DNA of 42,899 bases from Fibrobacteria bacterium AD312 (lineage in GTDB: Bacteria; Fibrobacterota; Fibrobacteria; Fibrobacterales; Fibrobacteraceae): the NCBI GenBank assembly GCA_001462345.1, contig LIUM01000003.1, positions 1 to 42,899 on the forward strand. Direction: 5' to 3'. The notes beneath the pieces were generated by a model. The model did no database searches. It saw only the letters and a program-made list of their open reading frames with translations, and was not told where the DNA came from. Shown here one piece after another: positions 8,448 to 18,397 of the stretch; position 1 is the stretch's first letter, and the number at the start of each line of letters is the position of its first letter. The translations under genes and the position numbers were made by a program.

Positions 8448-10031
8448 TTAATCAATAGACTGTGCTTGAATGGCAGTAAGAGCAATTGTGTAAATGATAT
8501 CATCTACAAAAGCACCACGGGAAAGATCATTGACTGGTTTTGCTAAACCCTGAAGCATAGGCCCAATACAAATTACATTGGCGGCGGAACGCTGCACTGC
8601 TTTGTATGTAATATTACCTGCATTTAAGTTTGGAAAAACAAGAACATTGGCTTTGCCAGCCACAGGACTATGAGGCGCCTTAATTTTTGCTACGCTTTCA
8701 GCGGTCGCGGAGTCATACTGCAATGGTCCATCAATTACAATGTCTGGGCGAACCGATTTAACTAATCTTGTGGCTTCTACCACTAAATCGACATCATCCC
8801 CTTTGCCAGAAGTACCCGTACTATAACTTAACATAGCGACTTTTGCAGGTAAATGGAATGCCTTCGCGGTATCATGACATTGAATCGCAATGCTTGCAAG
8901 TTCACTAGAATCTGGATTCTGATTAATGGCACAATCTCCATAAACCAAAATTTGTGAGGGCAAACAAATGAAAAAGACGGAACTAATAGATTTGACTCCT
9001 GGAGCTGTTTTTATCACTTGTAATGCAGGGCGTACCGTATCTGCTGTGGAGTGAACGGCTCCACTTACTAAGCCATCGACTTCTCCCATTTTTAGCATCA
9101 TCGTTCCAATCCAAACAGAATCTTTTAATAAATCTTGAGCAAGCTCTTCTGTCATTCCTTTTGCTTTTCGTAACTCCACTAAAGGCTTAACAAAGCGATT
9201 ACTAATAGCCTCAGTGACTTCAATAATTTCAAGCCCAGCGGGCACATCTAAACCATAATTTTTTGCAATCTTCTCTATTTCTGAACGATTCCCTAACAGC
9301 ACTGGAAGAGCTATTTTCCGTTCATAAGCAAGAATTGCTGCTCTTACTGTGCGTGGTTCTGTTCCTTCAGGCAATACAATCCGTTTTAGATTTAATCCAG
9401 CTTGACGGATTAAATTAGCTCTAAATTCAGGCTGGGTGATATGGTGTTCTGTTTTTATTTCTCTAATTTTTTTTGCAAGAGAAATATCTATTGGCATATC
9501 ATTATTAGTCGCATAAGCTAAAACAGGAACAAAACTATTTTTAAATGCCTGACTCAATGATTCTTTTGTAGACTCGTCTACACCCGTAATAACACAACTC
9601 GCCACTCTTAATTTTATTTCAAAGTAATCTTGCGCTTCTATTTCTACTTCACTACAAACAGCTAAAGACGTTTTGCCAATCGCTGAAGAAACTAGAATAA
9701 CAGAAGCGTCTAAAGCTTGTGTAATGATTTCATTTAGCTTTTTACTACGGAACGGAAATTCGTTAGCAGAAACACCTTCGACGATGATTATTTCTTGATC
9801 GCTCGCCACTTCCATAAAAAGAGCGAGTAATTGCTCCATTAAAACACTAGAGTTTCCTGAGGATAAAAGAGTCCTAACTCTTTCTTGAGAAATAGATCCT
9901 TGAGATTCACCAATAGGTTTAAAATATGCCGTTTTCGGTTCTTGTTTAGAAACAAAACTAAAAATAGATTGTGCTGTTTTTGCTGTTTCTGCATTAATAC
10001 CTGTTGGAGCGATTACAAATACTTGTCTCAT
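8448..10031 (-). CDS. pta: Phosphate acetyltransferase (phosphotransacetylase), short two-domain form
   Basis: A 527-residue enzyme interconverting acetyl-CoA and acetyl phosphate, the route to acetate and ATP in fermenting bacteria. The C-terminal catalytic PTA/PTB domain (about 201-527) is complete, with [35 protein letters not shown], the [19 protein letters not shown] region and the terminal [16 protein letters not shown] motif. The N-terminal 190 residues resemble the CobQ/P-loop-like domain of long Pta, starting [13 protein letters not shown]. The DRTGG domain found between them in the roughly 700-residue E. coli enzyme is absent. No ackA is adjacent. It is divergent from the first fibro-slime gene. 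Confidence 0.93.
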   Translation of the reverse strand: MRQVFVIAPTGINAETAKTAQSIFSFVSKQEPKTAYFKPIGESQGSISQERVRTLLSSGNSSVLMEQLLALFMEVASDQEIIIVEGVSANEFPFRSKKLNEIITQALDASVILVSSAIGKTSLAVCSEVEIEAQDYFEIKLRVASCVITGVDESTKESLSQAFKNSFVPVLAYATNNDMPIDISLAKKIREIKTEHHITQPEFRANLIRQAGLNLKRIVLPEGTEPRTVRAAILAYERKIALPVLLGNRSEIEKIAKNYGLDVPAGLEIIEVTEAISNRFVKPLVELRKAKGMTEELAQDLLKDSVWIGTMMLKMGEVDGLVSGAVHSTADTVRPALQVIKTAPGVKSISSVFFICLPSQILVYGDCAINQNPDSSELASIAIQCHDTAKAFHLPAKVAMLSYSTGTSGKGDDVDLVVEATRLVKSVRPDIVIDGPLQYDSATAESVAKIKAPHSPVAGKANVLVFPNLNAGNITYKAVQRSAANVICIGPMLQGLAKPVNDLSRGAFVDDIIYTIALTAIQAQSID

Positions 10032-10107
10032 TTTATTTCCATCTGAAATTCCAATTCAATAAGTTCAAAATAGATTATATGTGCCTTTTTTGCCTTATTT
10101 TCGGGAC

Positions 10108-10124
10108 GTTAAAAACTTTTTACA
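10108..10124 (+). promoter_or_regulatory. Upstream element shared by the two fibro-slime genes (copy 1)
   Basis: GTTAAAAACTTTTTACA lies 174 nt before the first fibro-slime start. An almost identical 17-mer (15 of 17 matches) lies at 14375-14391, upstream of the paralogue. The intergenic regions otherwise differ considerably, which points to a conserved promoter or activator site. A further similarity, TATATT then A or T then TGGAAG, occurs nearer both genes (about 10209-10221 and 14445-14457). Confidence 0.4.
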
Positions 10125-10188
10125 ATACTCTTGTTGGTTTTCATGATTTTTTAGTATAAAACAAGCCATTTCTGAATGAGCTGTTATT

Positions 10189-10218
10189 CCATAATCATTA
10201 TATGAATTTATATTATGG
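10189..10218. promoter_or_regulatory. Inverted repeat upstream of fibro-slime gene 1
   Basis: CCATAAT (10189-10195) and ATTATGG (10212-10218) are perfect inverted 7-mers separated by 16 AT-rich bases, about 80 nt before the start codon. They could be a repressor/activator site or a leader hairpin. No matching pair is seen upstream of the second fibro-slime gene. Confidence 0.3.
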
Positions 10219-10297
10219 AAGAATGTTTGGAGTGTTGAAATTTTATAAACCTCACTTTTTTCGTTGATTTTGGGTGTTGACGATGATAAGGACGGTC

Positions 10298-13200
10298 ATG
10301 ATGAACAAGAATATTTTTTCTTGTGTGTATTTTTTGGTACTAGTTTTTGCGCACGCCTTGATGGCGCAGCCTTATATTATTCATATACAGTCGCCATGGT
10401 CCTCTGATGAGGTTCACTCTTTTAAAGCTGGTCGTTTTACTGAAAACACCTCTTATACCATGACAGCTAATGGCAACTATTGGCATACCGTTGAAATTAC
10501 CGTTGCTGAGGTTACTGAATATTCTACAACCACAATTGAACTTTCTTCTGGTGAACAAACATGGAGTGAAACGCCTCGTTTACGAGATTTTACTGTTTTT
10601 GGAGATGAAGTCTGGGTTTATATTGATGAAAACGGTGATTTCTCTGTGAAGCCTTCTGGACCTTGGTCTATTTGGTTTAAAAGCCCTTGGGGCAATAAAA
10701 TTATCCCCAATATGATTTATGGTGGTGATACTATTCCTCTTCAACCTGCTGTAGAAGGAAGCGACTATTGTGGTTGGTTTTCTTATACCTTCGGATCACC
10801 TTCCGCATTAATGCCTGTTTATTTTGAGCGTCCGCATACCTCATTCACTTACCCTAGTTCCCAAACCGTCATTGATATCGGAGAATTAATTTCTGCAGGG
10901 CATACTGTTTTTATTGATGGAACAGCTGGCGATATTAAGATCGATACTTTACGAACAAGTAAAGGAGAGTGCTTTGACGATCAATATAGTTTCCATCTTT
11001 ACTGGACAGGCAATAGTGAAATTCAAATGACTGTTGGCTCTACTATTTCAAATGTCACCATTCATAAACAAAACAACTTAGATAATTGGTATTTGCACGA
11101 AGCCGATAGTGTGGGAAGCGGGAATGACCTTGTTGCTTTTTATATGAGAGATTACTCCGATAACACAAGAGACACCTTCACCACAACACAAACTATCAAG
11201 GAGATCTTTCCCTCTGGTGTTTATGATGCTTGGTTTAGAATTGAAAGTGACAACAGTATCATTATTACAAATACACCTATCTATCAAAAGCGCATAAGAG
11301 TTCTAAACCCTTGGACAAATACTTCTCCCCAAATGATTATAAACGGAGATACTCTCCGGATGAAAACCGTTAAAAATTATTGTGGTTGGTTTGAAGCGAC
11401 CTATCAAGGCTCTATTGACGATTTCCAACTTCTTTTTAAGCAATCCATTGGTACAGGGATTTATTCAGCATCGGGGCTTTCTGATGGATTCCCGATGACT
11501 TTAGATAGCATTTTCTCTTTGGCCGATACTATTTGGATTCGCCCAACACCTTATCCTTCTGGACTCCCCACGTTCCATTCTTCATTCCCTAATATTCTTG
11601 GGGATTGCCCTATCAAAACGCTCGCCGTGATGATGTTTGATTGGTACGATGGTTCTACGGAAGAAGGCCCGTACGGCTATACAGCTAGAGGAGTTGAACA
11701 ATATGGCTTTGGTACAGATGCAGACTTTGGTGCCAATGGCTGTGAAGAAGGGACTACTGGCGGTAATGGAGCTACTCAGGGAATGGTGCAGCCATTCCTC
11801 GGTCCAAATGGCGTCCCCGTTAGAAGTACTATGTTCCCTGAAACAAAATGCACAAACGCAAAAAACTTAAACAAATGGTTTATACCTGAAACACTTCTAG
11901 TAGTAAACGATAAAATATACACCAATGCAACCTGTAGAGATCTTACTCTTGAACTAGACGATGACGGCTTATGGCTTGGACAAAAAGATGATAGTAGCCC
12001 TGAACACGGCTTTTTCTTACTAGATGACTTCCAATTCTTAGATCCAGAAGGATTGATTCCTAACCCAAAATATGATTCCGCAAGTGGTGAAGGCGGCTAT
12101 CATAATTTTGGAATGACAATGAAAGCAGTCGCTGAATTTGAATATGTTCCTGGCCAGTATTTTGAGTTTAATGGCGATGACGATGTCTGGGTATTTATTA
12201 ACAACCGTTTGGTGGTGGATATTGGCGGACAACACAACAAAGTCTTTGGTTCCGTTGATTTAGATACTCTTGGTTTAACTCCTGGAGAAACATATCCTTT
12301 CCATATTTTCTATGCAGAACGGAAATTATATAAGTCCAATTTTATGATGAGAACTTCGATAGACCTTAGAACAGAACGTTCTTACTTCCCTACCGACATT
12401 TCTCCATCTCCTGAAATCATTAAATACGAAATCTGGCAAATTTTACGTGAAGAATCGCTCGCTTGTGATTTTTCTGGTATGCAAGATAAGCAAAAAACCT
12501 ATGCCTCTTCTGATTTCAATTTAATTGGAGGCAATTTACCGTTAGAAGGCGTTTGGCTTCAAGAAGGTTCTCATTATGGAGGAATCGTTATTGATCCTGG
12601 GATGGCAGGGTTTACCATTGATACTAGTTTGATTAGGATAAATCGTTCTCTTGCTCCTGGTACCTATTGTTTAAGATTTAACTTACAAGCAGATCAATCT
12701 CATTCTGGTGAAGTTTGGTTTACAGTAGCAGAATACCCAAGACCTTCTATCGCTTTTGCTAATGAAGATTGGGAGATTATTTCTGCAGATACTTCCGTGA
12801 TTGGAGAATGGGCTCATACACTTTACCCTGTTCGTGTTCGCATTTTTGAAGAAAACTGCGATGGCTGTGATGGAAAAGTGTCTTTATTTTCCTCTGACCC
12901 CAATCTCAAATTTTTGGATTCTTTAGGAAACCCTTTATCTGAAAGCGCTATCGTTAATGGACAACTGACCTTCTGGGTTCTTGGTACTCAAGAAATTAAT
13001 GGTGCTTATATTCAAGTTCTTGGTGATTTTTATGCAAACATTTTGCTATGGACAGACATTAACCTAAAAGTGCCTCCTGTTCCTCAACTTGAATTTGCAG
13101 AAATGCACGACCGTAATGGAGATGGTATTCCAGACAGTCTTCACTTTAAATATACAGAGCCTCTTATTGGAACAAAATTTCCAGATTCTCTCTCTTGGCG

Positions 13201-14287
13201 ATATGGAGATTCTGTTTTCCATTTCGTAAATAAAAGTGAGCTTCAATCTGCGTTCCAAGAGACATCATCTATCGTTCTTTTAAGTGATGGTTTTACAAAA
13301 AAAATCTTTACTGGTTTATTAGATGAGCCTTATTTTGGTTTTTCTGTAACATCCTTTACTTATAATCCTGAAGGTACTGATGATAGGCTAGTCTTTGATA
13401 TGGCAGGTCAAATACAAGATAAGGTGGGCCCAATTATTTTAGGTGCTACCGTAAAAGAAAAAGCTGGAAACGTCACTGTTCTCACGCTATCTTTCAGCGA
13501 AGCTTTACAAAAAGAAGATTATCTTCTATTAGCTGATTTATTCCAATTCCGTTATTGGAGAGAAGGAGAGTTGAATCGACTTCCCATTATACCAAGCTCT
13601 TCTACCGCAAGTGATCTTTACCGTTATGATTTGTATTTCGTTGAAAATAATGGTTCTGAAATCCCTGCAGTAGGGGATAGTGTTCGGTTTAATCCAGGAA
13701 TCGCTACTGATCTAAATGGCGCCCATCCTCATGATCTTAATCCTTGGGTACGTATTGTCGGCGAACAAAAAACTAAGATTACCTCTACCACGCTTATTTC
13801 AGTAAATCCTCTAGATCCACGTTTAATTAATTCTCCAACAGTAACCACTCACTTAGTGGAAAAGAATGTCACTAAAAAAGATTTAATGAATACCTATGGA
13901 AAACATGGGCATATTATTGATGCTGATTTAGAAGAATACCTTCGAAATTTGATTTCTGAGGGGGATTCTACCATAACAATGGATTCTTTAAGCCTTTTAT
14001 ATGAAGTCTTTTATTTCTCCACTTTAGGGCAATATGTAAACTCTGCTTCTGGTGAGATTAATTGCTCTGATTCGATTTATTACGGGGATTGTCGTATAAA
14101 TAAAGGGAATATTTTCATCGCTTGGAATATGAAAAGTCAGATCAATCGGTGGGTGGGCAGTGGTGCCTATATTGGCCGAATTACGGTAAAAATCAAAGCT
14201 CGAAATAAAGTTATCTCTGATGAAACTGAAGACTTTGTTTGGGGTGTACAACGAATTCGAGGAAATGGAGGGGTCTTAGTGGAATAA
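10298..14287 (+). CDS. Large secreted fibro-slime-domain protein, paralogue 1
   Basis: About 1329 residues from the ATG at 10298; an adjacent ATG at 10301 is equally possible. AAGGA at 10288-10292 supports this over the in-frame GTG at 10274, and it gives a good signal peptide (MMNKNIFSCVYFLVLVFAHA, cut near ALMA). Three N-terminal units begin with a hydrophobic-x-SPW/NPW motif near residues 28, 125 and 333; two contain YCGWF. They look like beta-sandwich carbohydrate-binding modules. The fibro-slime domain (about 600-680) has FNGDDDVWVFINN, VVDIGGQH and YPFHIFYAERK. Further on are a Ca-binding-like DRNGDGIPDSL and a C-terminal FlgD/Ig-like end (AWNMKS..GSGAYIGRI). In Fibrobacter these proteins are surface proteins tied to cellulose adhesion; that role is inferred here. 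Confidence 0.9.
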   Translation: MMNKNIFSCVYFLVLVFAHALMAQPYIIHIQSPWSSDEVHSFKAGRFTENTSYTMTANGNYWHTVEITVAEVTEYSTTTIELSSGEQTWSETPRLRDFTVFGDEVWVYIDENGDFSVKPSGPWSIWFKSPWGNKIIPNMIYGGDTIPLQPAVEGSDYCGWFSYTFGSPSALMPVYFERPHTSFTYPSSQTVIDIGELISAGHTVFIDGTAGDIKIDTLRTSKGECFDDQYSFHLYWTGNSEIQMTVGSTISNVTIHKQNNLDNWYLHEADSVGSGNDLVAFYMRDYSDNTRDTFTTTQTIKEIFPSGVYDAWFRIESDNSIIITNTPIYQKRIRVLNPWTNTSPQMIINGDTLRMKTVKNYCGWFEATYQGSIDDFQLLFKQSIGTGIYSASGLSDGFPMTLDSIFSLADTIWIRPTPYPSGLPTFHSSFPNILGDCPIKTLAVMMFDWYDGSTEEGPYGYTARGVEQYGFGTDADFGANGCEEGTTGGNGATQGMVQPFLGPNGVPVRSTMFPETKCTNAKNLNKWFIPETLLVVNDKIYTNATCRDLTLELDDDGLWLGQKDDSSPEHGFFLLDDFQFLDPEGLIPNPKYDSASGEGGYHNFGMTMKAVAEFEYVPGQYFEFNGDDDVWVFINNRLVVDIGGQHNKVFGSVDLDTLGLTPGETYPFHIFYAERKLYKSNFMMRTSIDLRTERSYFPTDISPSPEIIKYEIWQILREESLACDFSGMQDKQKTYASSDFNLIGGNLPLEGVWLQEGSHYGGIVIDPGMAGFTIDTSLIRINRSLAPGTYCLRFNLQADQSHSGEVWFTVAEYPRPSIAFANEDWEIISADTSVIGEWAHTLYPVRVRIFEENCDGCDGKVSLFSSDPNLKFLDSLGNPLSESAIVNGQLTFWVLGTQEINGAYIQVLGDFYANILLWTDINLKVPPVPQLEFAEMHDRNGDGIPDSLHFKYTEPLIGTKFPDSLSWRYGDSVFHFVNKSELQSAFQETSSIVLLSDGFTKKIFTGLLDEPYFGFSVTSFTYNPEGTDDRLVFDMAGQIQDKVGPIILGATVKEKAGNVTVLTLSFSEALQKEDYLLLADLFQFRYWREGELNRLPIIPSSSTASDLYRYDLYFVENNGSEIPAVGDSVRFNPGIATDLNGAHPHDLNPWVRIVGEQKTKITSTTLISVNPLDPRLINSPTVTTHLVEKNVTKKDLMNTYGKHGHIIDADLEEYLRNLISEGDSTITMDSLSLLYEVFYFSTLGQYVNSASGEINCSDSIYYGDCRINKGNIFIAWNMKSQINRWVGSGAYIGRITVKIKARNKVISDETEDFVWGVQRIRGNGGVLVE

Positions 14288-14374
14288 AAACTTGCTAAGA
14301 CCTATTCCTTGTTACTAATTTATTTACACAATCTTTCGGGATAATTTGTTTCGTTTTTTTCATTTATTCGAAAT

Positions 14375-14391
14375 GTTAAACTCTTTTTACA
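14375..14391 (+). promoter_or_regulatory. Upstream element shared by the two fibro-slime genes (copy 2)
   Basis: GTTAAACTCTTTTTACA, 126 nt before the second fibro-slime start, matches the element at 10108-10124 in 15 of 17 positions. Its presence suggests this gene has its own promoter rather than relying only on read-through from the upstream paralogue; no strong terminator is seen in 14288-14516. Confidence 0.4.
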
Positions 14392-14516
14392 CGTTATCAA
14401 ATTCCTGACTCATTTTGATTTTTGGAGATGGTAAGTATTAAATATATATTTTGGAAGTAAACTATATAGTTTCGTTGGGAAGGTCTATAGCCCTGTTATT
14501 AAGGAGTTGGTGTGTG

Positions 14517-17500
14517 ATGAAAAAACATATTTTTTCTCTAGTACTTCTGGAGATTTTGGTACTTGTTGGGTTTGCCTCTTCGCAAACAGCCGCAACAATC
14601 TGGTTTAAGAGCCCTTGGGGAAATAAAACCGTTCCAAATATTGTCATAGGAACAGAATCTATACAAATGAGTATTCCAGAAGGCCCGTCTAATTGCGGCT
14701 GGTTCTCTTATACCTATACAGGAACATCTTCTTTAATACCTGTCCATTTTACAAGACCTCAATCGACAAGTACTTACCCCACCTCAGGGACTATAGAAGT
14801 AAGCGACTTTTTTGCGGCCAATGTCTCTGGTTATATTGATGGTACAAACCCTACGGCAAGCATTTCTCCTACTCAAGGTGCAGCAGGCGAATGTTTTGAC
14901 AATAATTATACCATTCATTTCTACTGGGAAAATACTGGTACTCCTTTAGTTTCTGCAGGTACTGCAATTCCTTCTGGTACCATGACACGTGACGCTCGTC
15001 TTCCTAACTGGTACTTATATAACGCTCGTTCTATTGGAACAGGCACAGAAACACTTTTAATTTCTATTTCTACTAGAACAGGAAATAGAACCACCGTCAC
15101 TGAATACAACGAATTATCTCAACCTACTTTATCTAGTCTATTCCCAGCAGGCATTTACGATGTTTGGCTTGTTCCAACAGGTGATGGTCGTTTTTCCATT
15201 TCTTATTCTGCTGTTACCAATAAAGTCGTTCGCATAATGAGCCCTTGGAACAACACTTCTCCTTCTTTAGTAAATGGAACTACAGTCACGCCAATGACTT
15301 CCGTAGAAAATTACTGTGGGTGGTTTCAAGCAACTCTACGAGCATCTGATGCCGCGACAACCGTTTCTTTTAAGCAAACGATAGGTACCGAGGTTTACAC
15401 GCAAAGCGGCCTTGCCGATGGTTTCCCTATTGCTCTTGATAGTATTTTTACACTTTCCGATACAGTCTGGGTTTTACCAACACCACATCCATCTGGAACT
15501 CCTGTTTTATACTCCAGATACCCAAATATTTTAGGAGAATGCCCAATTAAAACTCTTGCAGTGATGATGATGGACTGGTATGATGGATCTACTGAACGGG
15601 GTCGTAATGGTTATGAAAGTAGAGGTGTTCCTCGATATGGTACTGGTGTAAATGAGGATTTTGGTAATGGCAATTGTAGTGGTACTCCTGGTGATGATGG
15701 CGTTACGAAAGGAATGGTGGAACGTATTTTAGGGCCTAATGGAGTTCCTGTTAGAAGCGCTACTTTCCCTGAAGAAAGCTGTACCAATGCAAAATATTTA
15801 GACTATTGGTTTGTTCCTACAGTAATAGCCCAAAGTAATGGCGTAGATTATGTGAACGCTGTTTGTAAAGATCTCGAACTCGAATTAGATGCTGAGGGTT
15901 TATGGTATGCTCAAATAGATGACAGCAGCCCTGGAGGCGGTTTCTTCGTATTGGACGACTTTAGATATCTTGATGCCGCTGGTACTGTAGAAAACATTCA
16001 TTACGATTCTGCTTCAGGTAATGGCGGCTATCATAATTTTGGTTTTACAATGAAAGCCGTTGCTGAATTCGAATACGTCCCTGGTCAATATTTTGAATTT
16101 AATGGTGATGATGACGTTTGGGTCTTTATTAATAATCAACTTGTGGTAGATATCGGCGGACAACATACCAAAAAGTTCAGTTCTGTCAATTTAGACACCC
16201 TTGGCTTAGTTCCAGGTAAAACCTACCCTTTCCATATTTTCTATGCTGAAAGAAAAGTGAGTCAATCCAACTTCATGATGCGTACCTCTATGAACTTACG
16301 CACGGAACGAAGCTACTTCCCTATTGATATTTCTACAAGCCCTTCTATTATTCAATACCAAATCTGGCAAATCACTAGAGAACAGTCGCTTTCTTGTGAC
16401 TTCTCTGGTATGACTGCTAAAGACACTGCTCTTGCTCCTTCTAATTTCACTTTATTTGGTGGTAATCTACCTCCTGAAGGAGTTGCTCTTCAAGAAGGCC
16501 TTAATTATGGTGGTATATCTATTGATCAAGGATTTACAGGGTTTACTATTGATACCAGTGCTATTCACACGAACCGTTCTTTGCCTCCTGGCAGTTATCG
16601 TCTTGTATTTAGCATGCGCGGGGATGGTTCTCTTAGTGGTGAAGTATGGTTTACTGTTGCGGAATACCCAAGACCATCTATAGCTTTTGCCAATGAATCT
16701 TGGCAAGTGATTTCTCCAGATACTTCTGTAATTGGAGAATGGGCTAATAAAATGTACCCTGTTTACGTACGTGTTTTGGAAGAAGTCTGTACCAATTGTG
16801 ACAACACCTTATCCTTAGCTTCTTCAAATCAGAATTTGATTTTTATGGATGCTTTAGGTAACCCTATTTCTTCTGTGAATTTAGTGGGCGGTCATGCGGT
16901 ATTCTATATATTTGCAACACAAGCGGTAGAAGATGCAGCCATTCAAGTTTCTAATTCGGTTTTTGCAAATACTCTCGTATGGCTTGATATTGATTTAGCT
17001 TTACCTCCTGTTCCACAATTAGAATATGCTGAAATGCACGATCGAAATGGTGATGGCATTGCAGATAGCTTATTCCTTACCTATACCAAACCTCTTTCTG
17101 GTAAAGATTTTCCTGATTCCATAATATGGAATTTTGGAGATACCACTAAGAATATCTTAAATAAAAATAAATTACAAGAAATCTTGATTGACAACCAATC
17201 CTTTGCACTAACAACAAATACAGGCTTTACACAAAACGTCTTTACAGGGCTTCCAAAAACGCCTTATTTCGGTTTAGCAACGACTTGGTTTACTTTTATT
17301 CCAGATAACTCTAACGACAGAATCCTTTTTGATGTGAGCGGGCAAATAGCAGATAAGGTTGGTCCTATTCTTTTATCAGCCTCTGTTTCTGAAAAATCTG
17401 GTGGCATTACCTCTTTAGCTCTAACTTTTAGTGAAGCTCTTCAAAAAGGCGATGAAAAGAAATTTGCTACACTCTTTCAATATAAATTCTGGAGAAAGGG

Positions 17501-18218
17501 CATATTAAACCCAACCATTATGGCTCCTGTCTCTGGAGGTGCTGCTGAATTGTACCGCTATGAGATGCTGTTTTTACCTAAAGAAGGTGAAGAACTCCCT
17601 GCTATCGGCGATAGTGTTCGCTTTACGCCTGGTGTAGCTACTGATTTAGGTGGAGCTAACCCTCATGAAAATAACCCATGGGTTCGTATTGTGGGTGATT
17701 TGTCTACTAAAATTGATGCCACCAAATTGATAACGATTGACCCTGGAGCCACTTACCCAGAAGGTTCTCCAACAATTCAGCCTATTCTTGTTGATAAAGA
17801 AATGAGCATTGATGATATTGTTGAAAAATATGGAACACATGGGCATTTGGTTAATTTTGATATGGCTGCTCTACTGGAAAATTTAATGGCCGAAGGAGAT
17901 TCTACTGCATCTCCTGAGACGATTCACCTTCAATATGAAACCCATTATTTCTCGTCATTGGGGCACTATATTAACTCCACTTCTGGAGAAATCTTATGCT
18001 CTGATGAAGTATTTAAAGGCAATTGCATAATGAATCCAGGAAACTTATTCCTTGCCTGGAATATGAGAAGTAATAAAGGCCGCTTAATAGGAACTGGTGT
18101 TTATATTGCAAGAATTGAACTAAAAATTAAATCAAATAAACGCGTTATCTCTAGAAAGGCGAAAGATTACTTGTGGGGCATTAAACGCGTCAAAAATAGT
18201 GCTAAACTTGTAGAATAG
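14517..18218 (+). CDS. Large secreted fibro-slime-domain protein, paralogue 2
   Basis: About 1233 residues from ATG 14517, with AAGGAG at 14501-14506; a GTG at 14514 is the alternative. The frame is open back to 14451, but that extension has no ribosome site and would bury the signal peptide (MKKHIFSLVLLEILVLVGFA). It is clearly paralogous to the preceding gene along its whole length. Shared features include IWFKSPWGN (28-36), a second SPW unit near 238 with YCGWF, the fibro-slime domain (about 509-582, NGDDDVWVFINNQLVVDIGG), DRNGDGIADSL, and a C-terminus ending LVE. It lacks the first N-terminal SPW unit of paralogue 1, which accounts for its smaller size. It is followed by a strong terminator. 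Likely surface-exposed and involved in fibre binding. Confidence 0.9.
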   Translation: MKKHIFSLVLLEILVLVGFASSQTAATIWFKSPWGNKTVPNIVIGTESIQMSIPEGPSNCGWFSYTYTGTSSLIPVHFTRPQSTSTYPTSGTIEVSDFFAANVSGYIDGTNPTASISPTQGAAGECFDNNYTIHFYWENTGTPLVSAGTAIPSGTMTRDARLPNWYLYNARSIGTGTETLLISISTRTGNRTTVTEYNELSQPTLSSLFPAGIYDVWLVPTGDGRFSISYSAVTNKVVRIMSPWNNTSPSLVNGTTVTPMTSVENYCGWFQATLRASDAATTVSFKQTIGTEVYTQSGLADGFPIALDSIFTLSDTVWVLPTPHPSGTPVLYSRYPNILGECPIKTLAVMMMDWYDGSTERGRNGYESRGVPRYGTGVNEDFGNGNCSGTPGDDGVTKGMVERILGPNGVPVRSATFPEESCTNAKYLDYWFVPTVIAQSNGVDYVNAVCKDLELELDAEGLWYAQIDDSSPGGGFFVLDDFRYLDAAGTVENIHYDSASGNGGYHNFGFTMKAVAEFEYVPGQYFEFNGDDDVWVFINNQLVVDIGGQHTKKFSSVNLDTLGLVPGKTYPFHIFYAERKVSQSNFMMRTSMNLRTERSYFPIDISTSPSIIQYQIWQITREQSLSCDFSGMTAKDTALAPSNFTLFGGNLPPEGVALQEGLNYGGISIDQGFTGFTIDTSAIHTNRSLPPGSYRLVFSMRGDGSLSGEVWFTVAEYPRPSIAFANESWQVISPDTSVIGEWANKMYPVYVRVLEEVCTNCDNTLSLASSNQNLIFMDALGNPISSVNLVGGHAVFYIFATQAVEDAAIQVSNSVFANTLVWLDIDLALPPVPQLEYAEMHDRNGDGIADSLFLTYTKPLSGKDFPDSIIWNFGDTTKNILNKNKLQEILIDNQSFALTTNTGFTQNVFTGLPKTPYFGLATTWFTFIPDNSNDRILFDVSGQIADKVGPILLSASVSEKSGGITSLALTFSEALQKGDEKKFATLFQYKFWRKGILNPTIMAPVSGGAAELYRYEMLFLPKEGEELPAIGDSVRFTPGVATDLGGANPHENNPWVRIVGDLSTKIDATKLITIDPGATYPEGSPTIQPILVDKEMSIDDIVEKYGTHGHLVNFDMAALLENLMAEGDSTASPETIHLQYETHYFSSLGHYINSTSGEILCSDEVFKGNCIMNPGNLFLAWNMRSNKGRLIGTGVYIARIELKIKSNKRVISRKAKDYLWGIKRVKNSAKLVE

Positions 18219-18237
18219 TGTGTTATTCTAATAAATA

Positions 18238-18272
18238 TTAAAAAGCCCGCCCAATATAAGGGGGGCTTTTTT
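18238..18272 (+). terminator. Rho-independent terminator after fibro-slime gene 2
   Basis: AAAAAGCCCGCCC and GGGGGGCTTTTTT form a GC-rich stem with one bulged G and a 7-nt AT loop, ending in six T. It lies 20 nt after the stop codon and separates the fibro-slime pair from the GH9 gene. Confidence 0.85.
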
Positions 18273-18360
18273 GTTTACTAGGGAATACAAAAAAGAGCGT
18301 TATATTCGACTTTTTTTAGGATAGGAAAGTATTTTCTTTAAGGTTACATCTATTTTTATT

Positions 18361-18380
18361 AAAAACGGCATTCCGTTTTT
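18361..18380 (+). promoter_or_regulatory. Leader hairpin before the GH9 cellulase gene
   Basis: AAAAACGG-CATT-CCGTTTTT is a perfect 8-bp stem with a 4-nt loop ending in five T. It lies 18 nt before the GH9 start codon and just ahead of its GAGG ribosome site (18390-18393). It could act as an attenuator, a 5' stability element, or a structure controlling ribosome access. Confidence 0.45.
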
Positions 18381-18397
18381 CTCATAAACGAGGCATT

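Noticed and set aside
10274-10297. Upstream GTG start for fibro-slime gene 1
   Set aside because: The AAGGA ribosome site lies downstream of it and fits the ATG pair at 10298/10301.
14451-14516. Upstream start for fibro-slime gene 2
   Set aside because: AAGGAG at 14501 and the signal peptide support 14517; the extension has neither.
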